A DNA stretch of 64,000 nt from Ambrosia x helenae (taxonomy: Eukaryota; Streptophyta; Magnoliopsida; Asterales; Asteraceae). Location of the stretch: contig JAUTDX010000522.1 in assembly GCA_030844895.1 (NCBI GenBank), positions 62,001-126,000 on the forward strand. The letters run 5' to 3'. How positions within the stretch are numbered: the stretch's first letter is position 1; every line of letters starts with the position of its first letter. Of the stretch, positions 1-10,226 are shown piece after piece. Under the pieces are notes generated by a model that was given only the letters and a program-made list of their open reading frames with translations, was not told the DNA's origin and did not search any database. The translations under genes and the position numbers were made by a program.

Positions 1-1309
1 TATATCAATCCACCAAATAGATTATTATATTTCCTTCAATAACATATATAAGATAAATTCAACATACATTAAGATGATTTAAAGAATGTAATTCCCATCA
101 CCAGTTTGCATATTGGAAGACGTGATAGTTAGTTCTTTGTATTTCACAGCACCCATTGCCCTTTAATCGAACTAAGTACAAAACTATTGTGCACATCTAC
201 AAGAATGATAAGATGGTCTGCATTGAGCTAGTGATCTAAGGTTAACTGAAGTCAATCTAAAAACAAGGTTTAACATGCTTGATGTTATCTTCAATCTAAA
301 CGAAATATGAGGTGCATTGGGTTTAGGTTTACCTGATTTCTTCCTTAGTTTCCTACCAGTGAGTTCCTTCTTTACACTATATTTTGTTATATCAATCCAC
401 CAAATAGATTAATATATTTCCTTCAAAAAATTTTTTATGAGAAACGATACATGCTATTGTATCTAGAATCCATATGTTTTTGATCTAAAAAAAGCTACTT
501 GGAATATGATAAAGTCAAATGATGGTGACGAAGTGAATATTTTTTTTAACACAAATATAGCCTAAGTGAGAATGAATTAAGATAAAAGAGTTGATTTATT
601 AAGATAAAAGAGTTGATTTTTTTACTAAAGTAAAAATTATGAAAAAAATAATAATAATAATGGGATAGATCAAAGTGAAGTCCTTTTTATACCTGGTATG
701 ATATGAATAACTAAATAATAAACATAGAATTTAGCTGAAAAAAGTTGAGTCAGAAAGTATATATCATACGTCTAATAAGAAAAGACCCACATGCAATTGT
801 TTTCCCAGCATGACCCGACATATTGCAGAACATACAAGTTTTAAGGTTCTTTGATCTTTGCCTAAGTGGTACGCTTATCAAGAAAGTGTTTTAAAATATC
901 CGAATTTTTGGTACAGGCTGAAAAGGTTCATTATGGTTCAGTTGATATGCAATAGTATTTGATCAAAGTTTTAAAAAAGATGTTGAGTTGAGATGGGTCG
1001 GATAAATACACTTATACTTAATAGTAGCAAAACTGAAATTGTTTATGACCTACTAAAAAATTATTTTCTCAACAATTCAAGCATTCACTTATAAATGGAT
1101 AGATTTAGGTCATGTTTAACGGGTCAAGTAAGAAAACTTTAAAGTAAACAGGCCAGACAGGTTTAAGAATCAGGAAAGTATTTTAAATGCATCCATTGCC
1201 TTTCACTATAACAGAAAATATGGTATGTACACTAATTAAGATTACAAAATCCAAAAGTATTGAGTAAATATATAATAATAGCGTTCATAGAATCTTGAGG
1301 TAGCTTCCC
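1..1309. repeat. Copy of Helitron-internal segment (twin of 23719-25028)
   Basis: This stretch is almost identical to 23719-25028. By eye I count about five substitutions and several one-base homopolymer indels. The twin lies inside the Helitron at 22830-26500, so this is Helitron-derived DNA. The homology runs off the left edge of the window and stops abruptly at 1308/1309. A shorter direct repeat lies inside it (1-40 and 389-428, both starting TATATCAATCCACCAAATAG). No coding region was recognised. Confidence 0.9.
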
Positions 1310-1326
1310 TTATGACAACCTTGAAG
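1309..1326. other. Templated filler at a rearrangement junction
   Basis: Between the Helitron-derived segment and the MMP remnant sits an 18-base insert, CTTATGACAACCTTGAAG. It is identical to 1391-1408 in the MMP coding sequence about 80 bases away. MMP copy 2 has no such insert at the corresponding position. This is the signature of end-joining repair in which a broken end briefly copied nearby sequence. The insert supplies the stop codon that ends the remnant reading frame. Confidence 0.8.
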
Positions 1327-1507
1327 TATTTAGGTAACCAAAACGGGCAAGGTATAGTTTGAGGGCATGAAGGTCTTGCACTTTGCTACCCTTATGACAA
1401 CCTTGAAGGCGTTTGATTGTTTCAGTATCAAACTTAGCCTTGCTAAGAGAGAAGAGAAAGAACAAGACAAACAAAAAGGGTAAGAAAGTAATGAGTTTGG
1501 ATGCCAT
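1310..1507 (-). pseudogene. Matrix metalloproteinase remnant (copy 1), N-terminal 60 codons
   Basis: The reading frame starts at 1507 and encodes a hydrophobic signal peptide followed by the start of the MMP propeptide (motif IKRLQGCHKGSKVQ). It matches copies 2 and 3 through residue 60 (FGYLN). It then runs into five foreign residues and a stop contributed by the filler at 1309-1326. The cysteine switch, the zinc-binding helix and everything downstream are absent. The piece cannot encode a protease and at most yields a 65-residue secreted peptide. Coding identity to copy 2 is about 97% by eye. Confidence 0.9.
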
Positions 1508-1566
1508 ATTTAGTACGAGAAAGATTTGTTCTTAGGATGTTGGTGTATATTTTCTTAGTTTTTAGG

Positions 1567-1576
1567 CCTATTTATA
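1567..1576 (-). promoter_or_regulatory. TATA box of MMP copy 1
   Basis: Reads TATAAATAGG on the minus strand, about 60 bases upstream of the ATG at 1507. The same motif in the same place occurs upstream of MMP copies 2 and 3, which supports function in the ancestral gene. Confidence 0.65.
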
Positions 1577-1746
1577 GTGGTGGGATCACGGAATGTCGTG
1601 TAGACTGATCATGTGTCTTAATTTCTCCATTAATGTCTATAGCATTTTCGAAGCCTATAATTTCCATATGAACAAAGTCCTTCAGCGTAATCTATGGAAT
1701 AGAGCTGTTAGTATTCTACTTTCCATTCTGTTTTCACAATCAATTA

Positions 1747-2553
1747 TGGAGGAGGAGTTTAACATGTCATCGCGCCAGAAAGCGGTGTTTGAATGTCTCA
1801 AAGAGGCTCATGCTCAAGATTTCCTCACTACACTCCCAATTGACGGACTAGGGCAACATATGTCGGCTATCGAATATCGGGCGTCCTCAAATACCGACTG
1901 ATGATTCCTATGTTCCCCATTGACGAACCGTGTCCGATCTGTAAAAAAACACGCTTGGACAAGTTTGGAGAACACGCCCTACATTGTAAGGAGTTGCCAG
2001 GCTTTAAATACAGACATGACCTGGTTAGAGATGTTCTATGGGATGTGTTACGAAGGGCAGGGATTTCAGCCAAGAAAGAGGCTCCCGTGAATTTCTTGAC
2101 GGACCCACTTGACGGGCGGTCCACCTTGAGGCCAGCGGACGTTCTTGTGTTCGGGTGGGCGCAAGGCAAGCATGCGTGCGTTGACCTTACTGGGGTATCC
2201 CATTGGTGGGACTCCGGGATTCGGGTTTTGTGGTGGGCAGGCAGTTTTGAAAGCTGAGAGCAAAAAAGTGGATAAACATGAAGCGGCTTGTCTAGAGAAC
2301 CAGCATGTGTTTGTGCCCTTCGCTTTTGATACTTTTGGAGCGCTGGCCCCGCAAGCAATCAAGCTCCTTGATCGCGTGAAGAAAGTTGTGCAAAGTAATT
2401 CCCCAGCTACTAAGGGCCAATGTTTTATTTTCAATAGAGTAGGTTTTGCAATACAAAAAGGGGTAGCGGCGCAACTTGTGGCCCGTTTACCTACGTATCA
2501 CTTGTAATTGGTTGTTTTGGTTTAATATATTGAAAAGTTAACAAAAAAAAAAA
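1747..2553 (+). mobile_element. 5'-truncated LINE-type retroposon with poly(A) tail
   Basis: The upstream DNA of MMP copy 1 is interrupted here, while the paralogous DNA at copy 2 (near 28000) is uninterrupted, so both edges are visible. The insert ends in 11 A residues (2543-2553). It is followed by AATTAT, which also precedes the insert and is a plausible short target duplication. It carries only the C-terminal end of a non-LTR retrotransposon polyprotein, as expected for a 5'-truncated insertion on the plus strand. Confidence 0.8.
1765..2507 (+). pseudogene. LINE polyprotein C-terminus (zinc finger plus endonuclease-like end)
   Basis: Three blocks in two frames make one former coding region. 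The first (to about 1875) contains LTTLPIDGLGQ. The second (about 1877-2195) contains a CX2CX10HX3C zinc-finger-like motif (CPICKK...HALHC), then RPADVLVFGW and ACVDLTG. The third (about 2195-2507) ends in QLVARLPTYHL. Frameshifts lie near 1876 and 2195. The order zinc finger, then an acidic RPAD...VDLTG pattern resembles the C-terminal restriction-like endonuclease end of R2-type non-LTR elements; that assignment is inferred from motif order only. Close relatives are common in eudicot genomes and are often mis-annotated there as host proteins. Confidence 0.7.
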
Positions 2554-3029
2554 TTATATTTATATCGTATCATCTAAATTCTTTAATTAAGTAAATGTTC
2601 ATGTCAATTAACTACTGATTATATATAAAGATGCAGATACATTATGTACTTATATAATGTATGTTAACATACTGATGATTACATTGGTGCGTGATTCTAT
2701 ATATATGTTGTGTAATTATATGAAGCTAATATATTGTTGTTTATAACGTTGCGTAATCATATACATATGTTGCATAATGCGTATTTATAAAGGTGTAGTG
2801 CATAATTATACGGACACGTATATTGCAACATAATATGTGCTTGTTTAGTTTTTAAATCTGGTGATCTTCTTTGATATAGATGGTTTTATCTGTTTTAAAA
2901 GAGCTTGTGTATACCTTTCAACAAATGATATCAACAAAATTGTATAGCAGCTAAATAGCTAATTTTTTTAGAAAATGGAACTAACACATGAAAATTCAAT
3001 GACACTCTTTCTATACGGTTTTAGTACAT
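2554..3029. other. Upstream DNA of MMP copy 1, no gene
   Basis: Non-coding sequence that aligns with diverged DNA around 28010-28510 and 33442-33530 upstream of MMP copy 2. It contains the uninterrupted target of copia element 3 (ACCTTTCAACAAATG near 2915). No gene was seen. Confidence 0.7.
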
Positions 3030-3423
3030 GAGGAAAGATCCGGTACAAATAGCTTTTTTGGTAAGAACTGTGAGAATCAAAGGAGGGTATTTTTTATAAA
3101 TTTTTTTTTTAAAATTTTTTTTCCCCATATTGTTAAACATGTATTATAGTATTGAAAACTAAAAAAAAAAAAAAAAAAAAATTTGGTGTAGAGTAATTAC
3201 GTGTAGAGTAATTACATAATTACTCTAGTGTAAACTAATGTATTTACCTTAATGACGTAATTACACTAAAAAAAAAAATTTTTTTAATTTTTTTTTTATT
3301 ATTCATCTAGAAAGAATGTTTAAGCACATGGGAAAAAAAAATTCTAAAAAAAAATAAATTTTTTTTACCCCCTTTGATTCTCACAGTTCTTACAAAAAAA
3401 CTATATGTATTTGATCTTTACTC
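3030..3423. mobile_element. Mutator-type MITE with 10-bp target duplication
   Basis: A 394-bp element with long terminal inverted repeats. The left end GAGGAAAGATC mirrors the right end GAGTAAAGATC, and the match continues through GTAAGAACTGTGAGAATCAA. It is flanked by TTTAGTACAT at 3020-3029 and 3424-3433. The paralogous locus near 33525 has a single related copy of the target and no element. The interior is very AT-rich and non-coding, with the 15-base unit GTGTAGAGTAATTAC twice in tandem. A 9-11 bp duplication with long inverted repeats is typical of MULEs. Confidence 0.85.
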
Positions 3424-3477
3424 TTTAGTACATAATCAACATGATTGGAGGTGCTTTATGTATGGGTGTTAAGCGAC

Positions 3478-3665
3478 TAAAGAGTTGTTTGGTAGGATCT
3501 GTCTCATTAAATGCTGAATCATTAAGAGAGTCTGAATGGTTCAGCACCCCTTATTAGCTGAATGGTATTAAAAGCTTAGTGGAACCATTCAAATGTTTTT
3601 TAGTTAAAACAAACACTCTTAATGCTGAATGATTAAGAGCTGAATGATTAGGAGGCTAACAAAAA
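3478..3665. repeat. Possible small MITE
   Basis: A short stretch with inverted copies of an ATGCTGAATCATTAAGAG-like motif near both ends, flanked by TTGTTTGGTAGG and CTAACAAAAACC. It begins where paralogy with the copy 2 locus stops. The ends are not clear enough to define a target duplication. Confidence 0.35.
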
Positions 3666-3792
3666 CCTAAGCTATATTTTTTATGCAATCAAGTTATCCT
3701 TATTAATTTATATTTAGTATAGCTTTAATTAAGCTAATAAAAGACTTTTAACATAAATATTTGCTTTCTCAAAAATTTATGTCTTTTACAAT

Positions 3793-3911
3793 AATAGGTT
3801 GTCCGTTGTGGACACGCGAATAGCTTGGCACGAGTGAGGTTTCAGCGCTGGTGCTCATCCCTGGCCACAACAGCCCCACGCGAATCCCGACGCGACAGCT
3901 CTACGCGAGCC
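3793..3911. repeat. Left shoulder of an older repeat interrupted by copia element 1
   Basis: Begins TTGTCCGTTGTGG, which is inverted relative to the right shoulder (CCACAACGGATAG ending near 9296). It contains the motif GCTGGTGCTCATC...GGCCACAAC. Similar motifs recur at 9199-9232 and 9263-9291. The older element type is not clear. GAGCC at 3907-3911 is the probable left target duplication of copia element 1. Confidence 0.45.
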
Positions 3912-4070
3912 TGAAATCAACTGTGATTATTCCATTAATTGAGAGTACATTATACAGGGAATTACAAAGAGATAATAAGGAAACAAATAACTCCTAATAA
4001 CTATTAGATATACATCAAAATATAGGAGATATACATAGTAAATGAGTATAGCTAATTGGTACAGCTAGCA
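3912..4070 (-). repeat. 3' LTR of copia element 1
   Basis: 159 bp with TG...CA ends in either orientation (plus strand TGAAATCAACTG to ACAGCTAGCA). It matches the right LTR apart from scattered substitutions and the MITE in the right copy. Confidence 0.85.
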
Positions 4071-4144
4071 GGCCCTGCAGTTTGAGCGGTAGCCGGGCGA
4101 TGGCACAAACTGGAGCGAAATCTTATAAACAAATACTTTAGTAA

Positions 4145-7100
4145 TCAATTTGTAAAAATATCAGCATATTGGTAGTCACCTGGAACATGAAGGACACGAA
4201 TGTCTCCCACGCGAACCTTGTCACGAACAAAGTGAATGTCCATTTCCACATGCTTGGTTCGCTGATGCTGGACAGGATTCTGAGTCAAATAAACCACTGA
4301 TATGTTGTCACAATAGACTATGGTAGCTTGTTGCATGGAGATACCGAGCTCAAGTAGCAAATTTCTGGTCAAAGATATTTCAGTAACAGCGTTGGCCACC
4401 CCACGATATTCGGCTTCGGCACTTAACCGAGCAAGTGTGGGTTGACGTTTAGAGCTCCATTAGATTAAATTAGTTCCCATCAGGGGTGAAGCTTGGTTCT
4501 TAAATCGGGAGGGGCCAGACTCAATTTTTTTGGATCAGTAGTGGCAAATCGGCGGGGGCCGGACTCAACCCGGACTCGATTTACCTACGAAAATCGCAAA
4601 CTTATACCACTGCATAAAAAACGGAGGGGGCCAGGGCCACCCCTGGCCCTCAACATCCTTTGCCCCTAGTTCCCATGTAGACACAATAAACTAAGGCGGA
4701 GCGTCGTCAGTAAGGGCTCCCTCCCTAGTCAGCATCTGAGTAGGCAATGAGAGATGTAGACTAGGGGGGGGGGGATATGTGAAGACCAAAGTCAAGTGTT
4801 CCTTTGACATACCGAAGTATACGTTTAAGTCAGGCCACCCTCACTAGTTAGCATCTGGTAATAGTTAAACATTGTAGTGACCTAGCAAGGCTTCGATACA
4901 AAGTTCCATCAGTGACAAGAGGACCGACATCAGCACTCAGTTTGGATCCGATCTCAACTGGGGTGGTGGACGGTTTGCAATCAGATATGATGGCATGTTG
5001 TAAAATGTCAGAAAAAAGTGATGAAGATTACCAAGATCAGTCTTCGCGAATTCTTTGGACAAAACCTATATAAAGTGATATAGAAGAGTCGTGGATGAGG
5101 TAGTGAGTATGATATCGTCCACGTATAAAAGTAAGTAAGCAAGTTGATGTCCATTCCGATAAATAAAGAGTGAGGGGTCACACGTGCTACTCTTAAAACC
5201 AATGTACTAAGGAAGGTCGCGAACCAATGATACCATGCCCGGGGGCTTGCTTCAGGCCTCTTTAGTTTGCAAACAAACCGAGGTTTGTTGTTGTCTTCAA
5301 AGCCAGGTGGTTGATGCATAAAAAACATTTCATTTAGAGAATCATGGAGAAAGGTGTTTTTGACATCGAGTTGATGGATCGGCCATTTGCGGGAAATCGC
5401 AAGAATGAGGATAGTCCAAATAGTGATTGATTTAACCACATGACTAAAGGTGTCATCGCAATCAACACCCACAGTTTGACTTTTTCCATTTACAACTAGT
5501 TGAGTTTTATAACATTCAAGTGTGCCATCCGAGTGAAACTTATGCTTAAACAACCACATACACCTGATGACCGGAGCATCTAAAGGTCTCGCTACCAATT
5601 CCCACATTTTATTATGCAATATGCTTTGTATCCATCTGTCGTGGTACGTTTCCAGTTCGGATCGGACAAGGCAGCAATGTGAGATTTTGGAAGTGGGTAT
5701 AGAGGGGATGCGGTGATAGCGTTTAAGTTGAATGGGACACGAGGTTTGGAGATTCCCGCACGAGCGCGTGTAACCATGGGATGTTGAGAGGTATTTGGTG
5801 GGACAGGTTGTGAGGAGGGGACAGAAGCCAACGGTTGGTACGGTTGTTGAGTGGACTGGCCCATAGGGATAGAGTGTGGTGCGGAAGGTGCAGAGTGGTT
5901 TGGGGCTGGTGTGGGTGAATGAATTGGGTCGGGTGATGGTGGAGGGTTTTGGGTCGGTTGTGGTTGGGGGTATGGAAGAGGTAGTGGGTTGTTGTGGAGT
6001 AGTGTTGTTGGGAGATGGAAAGGCGGTGGGGAAAAAAAGGAGATGCGGGTGGTTCGAGGAAGGAATGCGATGGTGGTGGTGTGTTAGGTGAGTGAAATGG
6101 AAATTTTAACTCGTCAAAACTGACGTGGCGAGAAGAAATAACCTTGCCAGTGGAAAGTTCAAGACATCGGTAACCCGGATAGTTAGCGGGATAACCAAGA
6201 TAAACACAAAGGGTGGATTTAGGTTCAAGTTTATGAGGTCGATTGGCGGTGGTGTTAGGGTTACAAGCACAACCAAAGACACGGAGATGGTCGTATGCTG
6301 GTTGATGACGGTAAAGGATGGAAGTTGGAGTATTATTGTTAAGGACTTTGGAAGGTAGGATGTTGTGATGGTAGCAAGCGGCATGAACGAGAGGGAAGCG
6401 AAGCATGAGTAAGTAAAGACAACATGATGTCATTTAGGTGACAGATCATGCGTTCGGATTTACCGTTCTACTAAGATGTGTGAGGGCAAGAGAATCAAAA
6501 TTCCATGTCGTTTTTGGTTGCAAAGTTTGAAAGTTATGATTATTGAATTCGCTTCCCATGTCGCATTGAAAGGTTTGTATGTTAAGGCGAAATTGTGTTT
6601 GAACATAGTTGTGAAAATTGCAAAACTTGGTATATTTAAGTGGGTACCCAAGTGTATTGGGTGTAATCATCTATCAAGACCATATAATACTTATAACGCG
6701 CAGTACTTAATGTAGGAGATATCCAAAAATCACAATGAAGAAGTGAAAAAGGTAAATGTGTACTGGAAATAGAATCAGAAAAAGGTAGTCGTTTATGTTT
6801 CGACACTTGACAATCATGGCAAACAAACAAAACATCAATTTTATTACATGGAATAAAATGCTTAGAAGAAAGAAAATCCATCACGTGTCGACCTGGATGA
6901 CCAAGTTGATCGTGCCAAAAAATAGGAGATGCTGAGGCAACAAAAGCAGCAGCATAACTGATTGTAAAGGGGTATAAATCACCGGAGCTATCGTAGCGGC
7001 TCAGGAGCATACCATCCTTGAGATCCTTCACAGAAAAACCATATGGGTCAAATTCGATAGAAACTTTATTATCTCTAGTAAATTTGCGAACAGATATAAG

Positions 7101-8435
7101 ATTTTTAATAAAGTTGGGATTGTATAGGATTTGGTTAATGTGAACTAGGCGGGATGGGTTTGGTAAAGTGGTATGTCTGGATCCGAGTAGTGGAATACAG
7201 TTGCCATTACTGACTAATACGAACGCTATAGGACTAAACAGAGAAGGGTTAGTGATTTTACCTTGTTGTGGCCGGCGTGGTATAAGACGTAGCACCCTTA
7301 TCCATATGCCATGAGTCATCAGTTTGCTTGACGCCAAAGGCAGCAAAGGCTTGTGCAAGATCAGTAGGCTGAATTGCATCATATTCTGTGACATGAGCTT
7401 GGGCTGGAGAACGCGGCTGAGTGGACCTATTAGAAATAGTGGTCTGATTTGAGGCAAGAGTAGAACCCGAGTACATCCAATGGGTCGTCCACGGGCCTTG
7501 GGTGGGGAATGGGTAGGGGTACAGTCCAATAAGGCGGCCAATACATACCATACGATCCAGTAGGTGAAAAATATGAGTTGTTGGTGTTGTGTTTGGGTTG
7601 TCCACCATATTGGCCACGGCCACGGGTCTGACCACGGCTAGATGGACCTCCACGATGATGTCTAACATCTCGGTTATCACAGGTGTCATTGTCACGAGTA
7701 TCATGGCTGAATTTTGGTGGAGCTGAATGTGGTGCATCAATAGTAGTAGCAACCACAGGAGCCGATGTTGAGGCTCGAGCACGTTGACGACTTTATTCAC
7801 GAAGCAACATATCACACGCTTCTGCCCAGGATGGTAGGTGTTGAACAATATGGGCACCGGTCATGTTGAACTCAAACGATAGGCCACATGTAACCTTAAG
7901 AACATGGCATATTTCTCTGATAAGACAATCGACTGCTGCAAGCTATTCGGCTATGTCTTTGAGGCGCTGGAAATAGGCTTCAAGGGAAGGGACCGATTGC
8001 AGGTCAGGTTTGTGAACTCCTCTTCTAAAGTGGCTGTCCGCGAGTCTTTGTTGTTGAGAAAGTGATTTTCTAGACGGGTCCAAACTTAACGAACAATAGA
8101 GTTTGGTTGAAGAACTTTGAGCAGGAGATAATCGGAAAGCGTTCCGTAGATCCACCAGAAAACCAAAGCATTGATTTCTTTCCATGACCGGAAGGATTCA
8201 TCAGTTTCAGAAGGTGGGGCGGTTCTGTTGATGTGGTCTAAGACACGATAAGCAGTAGCATGAAGGTGGAACAGACTTACCCATGATGAGTACGAGACGC
8301 GTTCCCCATCAAGGGTGCGAATCTTTTGCTGGATGTTATTGACGGAATAAACCGGGTGTAATTGTGAAAGGGATCCAGATCTGGACGAACCGGTCTTCGG
8401 ATGAGTTTACTCTTAGTCGGCCATTGGAATAGGGT
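4145..8435 (-). pseudogene. Copia element 1 gag-pol coding remains
   Basis: Reading from the right, a UBN2-type gag lies at about 8400-7430 with an arginine/glycine-rich tail. The protease and pre-integrase region lies at about 7430-6800 with WHDQLGHPG and CHDCQVSKHKRLPF. The integrase core (6800-5900) ends in the chromatin-linker type SSRHVSFDELKFPF. The RT palm (5620-5010) retains RCMWLFKHKF and RAWYHW but has a broken YVDD region. RNase H is at 4440-4145 (VYCDNISVVYLTQNP...KHVEMDIHFVRDKV). Frames change repeatedly and an element interrupts RNase H, so no intact polyprotein remains. Confidence 0.85.
4481..4666. mobile_element. Small DNA element in copia 1 RNase H region
   Basis: 186 bp flanked by a perfect 10-bp duplication TAGTTCCCAT (4471-4480 and 4667-4676). 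The ends (CAGGGG... and ...GCCCC) are only weakly inverted. An internal palindrome GGCCAGGGCCACCCCTGGCC lies near the right end. The duplication length suggests a Mutator-type non-autonomous element. Confidence 0.7.
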
Positions 8436-8577
8436 ACCGAGGAAGAAGAATAAAGGAACAAAAAGATGGGAAACCAGGGTGCGTAGGGGTGTCCGGCAGT
8501 GTTAAGCCCGTGGGCGGTGGCCGGCTGGAGCAAGACCGAGGTCAGCGGCGAAAAGAAAAAGGGGTCCAAAGTATGAA

Positions 8578-8589
8578 GCTCTGATACCA
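8578..8589 (-). promoter_or_regulatory. Primer binding site of copia element 1
   Basis: Reads TGGTATCAGAGC on the minus strand directly after the 5' LTR. This is the classic plant copia site complementary to the 3' end of initiator methionine tRNA. Confidence 0.9.
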
Positions 8590-9141
8590 TGAAATCAACT
8601 GTGATTATTCCATTGATTGAGAGTACATTATATAGGGAATTACAATGAGATAATAAGGAAACAAATAACTCCTACTTATCAGATATACATTGAAATATAG
8701 GAGATATACAAAGGGTATGTTTGGCAAGGAGCTTTTAAGAGCTTCAAGCTTTAAGCTTTTAAGAAAAAGCTCTTACTCAATAAAAAGCTTTGTTTGGTTG
8801 AAGGAGCTGGAAGCTTTTAGGTTGGAGAAAAAGCTCTATAGTGAAAAGCTACTAGTAGTAGCTTTTAAGAAAAAGCTCTACTAGCTACAAGCTTTTAATT
8901 AGTAAATGACACAAATACCCATTCTATATTAAAAATAAAATAAAAACTTTCTTTACAAGCTTTTAATTATGCCCATTTTGGTCATTTTATACATTTTATT
9001 AAAAGCTCCAGCTACTCTGCCAAACACCAAAATATATTTAAAAAGCTTCCAGCTACCAGCTACCAGCCTCCAGCTAGTTTTGCCAAACATACCCAAAGTA
9101 AATGAGTACAGCTCATTGGTACAACTAATGTATAGCTAATA
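8590..9141 (-). repeat. 5' LTR of copia element 1, split by a MITE
   Basis: LTR sequence at 8590-8712 and 9095-9141 is continuous with the left LTR once the 382-bp MITE is removed. The last 11 bases differ from the left LTR, so the outer edge is approximate; it is set by the GAGCC duplication. Confidence 0.75.
8713..9094. mobile_element. Tourist/Harbinger-like MITE, first copy
   Basis: Inverted ends GGGTATGTTTGGCAA and TTTTGCCAAACATACCC. It is flanked by AAA on both sides, probably a mutated TAA duplication. The interior repeats AAGCTTTTAAGAAAAAGCTC-like motifs. A second family member lies at 44664-45286. No protein is encoded. Confidence 0.85.
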
Positions 9142-9146
9142 GAGCC

Positions 9147-9938
9147 AAAATGAGTAGGCTCACGACACAAAGAAGCTTTTTGTGTTGGATTTGCAGGCTA
9201 TGATCGCCGGTGATCACCCTAGCCACAACAACTCTGATCGCTCAGGTTACTTGAGAGTCACGCTGGTGCTCACCATGAGCCACAACGGATAGTCTAAGTT
9301 AAAAGAATACTCTAGATCATTGATTTTTTTCATATTCTGATTGCGCCGTTACCGAATATAAAAAAATAAAAAAATATGGCAATGTGGGGATTGTCCACTT
9401 AGTAGAGGCATGTGCCTTTTGGAAGATAAATCCAAGCTTCAATCCATGGTAAGAGCACCCACAATGGTAGCGGTAGTTTGGAATTCTAAAACCGACCTTA
9501 CCATATCATTCCGACCTTACCTTGCCATGCAAATCCAACCATCATGAAAAGTAGACTAAATTTGGAAGTAAAAGTGTCGGGATTAAATTGCAAAAGATGA
9601 AAAGCTTTGGGTTAGAAGTTAAAAATCAAATTAAAGGGGTTAGATTTGCAAAAGATAAAAAGTTAGAATGAAAAAAAACAAGTTTGGGGTTAGATTTGCA
9701 AAAAAAAAAAAAAAAAAAATGAAAACTTTGAACCAAAAGTGGAAAATCAAGTTTTTTTTTTTTTTTTTTTTGAGAAACTTCCAATGTTAATGGTACAATA
9801 CCATAAAAGATAAAAAAAAAGTTGCTAAATATAGGTTGAAAAATGAAAAAAACAAATTGGGGGTTGGATTTGTAAAAATGAAAACTTTGAATAAAAAGTG
9901 AGAAATCAAGTTTTGTTTTGAAAAACTCCTAATGCTAA
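9147..9938. other. Gene-free stretch with poly(A)/poly(T) runs
   Basis: It holds the right shoulder of the older repeat (to about 9296), then a GAGCACCCACAATGG-type short repeat near 9446. Next come two diverged copies of an A-rich unit (around 9670-9790 and 9840-9938). No gene was seen. Confidence 0.6.
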
Positions 9939-10197
9939 TGCTATAATACCATAAAGCACAAAAAAAAGTTAATAAATATAAGTTTATGCATATCCAGAAA
10001 TGAAACATAAATAAAGAACAATTAAAGCTTATATAAGGTTCAGAGAAGAAGGTGAATTGAATTCTTATGCTATAATACCATAAAGCACAAAAAAAAAGTT
10101 AATAAATATAAGTTTATGCATATCCAGAAATGAAACATAAATAAAGAACAATTAAAGCTTATATAAGGTTCAGAGAAGAAGGTGAATTGAATTCTTA
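9939..10197. repeat. Tandem duplication, 129-bp unit
   Basis: Two nearly identical direct copies (9939-10067 and 10068-10197), each running from TGCTATAATACCATAAAGCA to GGTGAATTGAATTCTTA. They differ mainly by one base in an A run, so the duplication is recent. Confidence 0.9.
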
Positions 10198-10226
10198 ATC
10201 TTTCATTAACAAACAACAATAACATA

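Larger units (their letters stand above)
3912..9141 (-). mobile_element. Ty1/copia retrotransposon 1, decayed
   Basis: LTRs of about 160 bp lie at 3912-4070 and 8590-9141; the latter is enlarged by a MITE. A tRNA-iMet-type primer site lies inside the right LTR. The order gag, protease, integrase, RT, RNase H on the minus strand is the copia order. A candidate 5-bp duplication GAGCC flanks it (3907-3911, 9142-9146). It carries frameshifts, stops and two inserted small DNA elements (4481-4666 and 8713-9094), so it is not autonomous. Confidence 0.85.

Noticed and set aside
1593..1764. Upstream extension of the LINE reading frame
   Set aside because: This part is the MMP upstream DNA, shared with copy 2; the LINE starts at about 1747.
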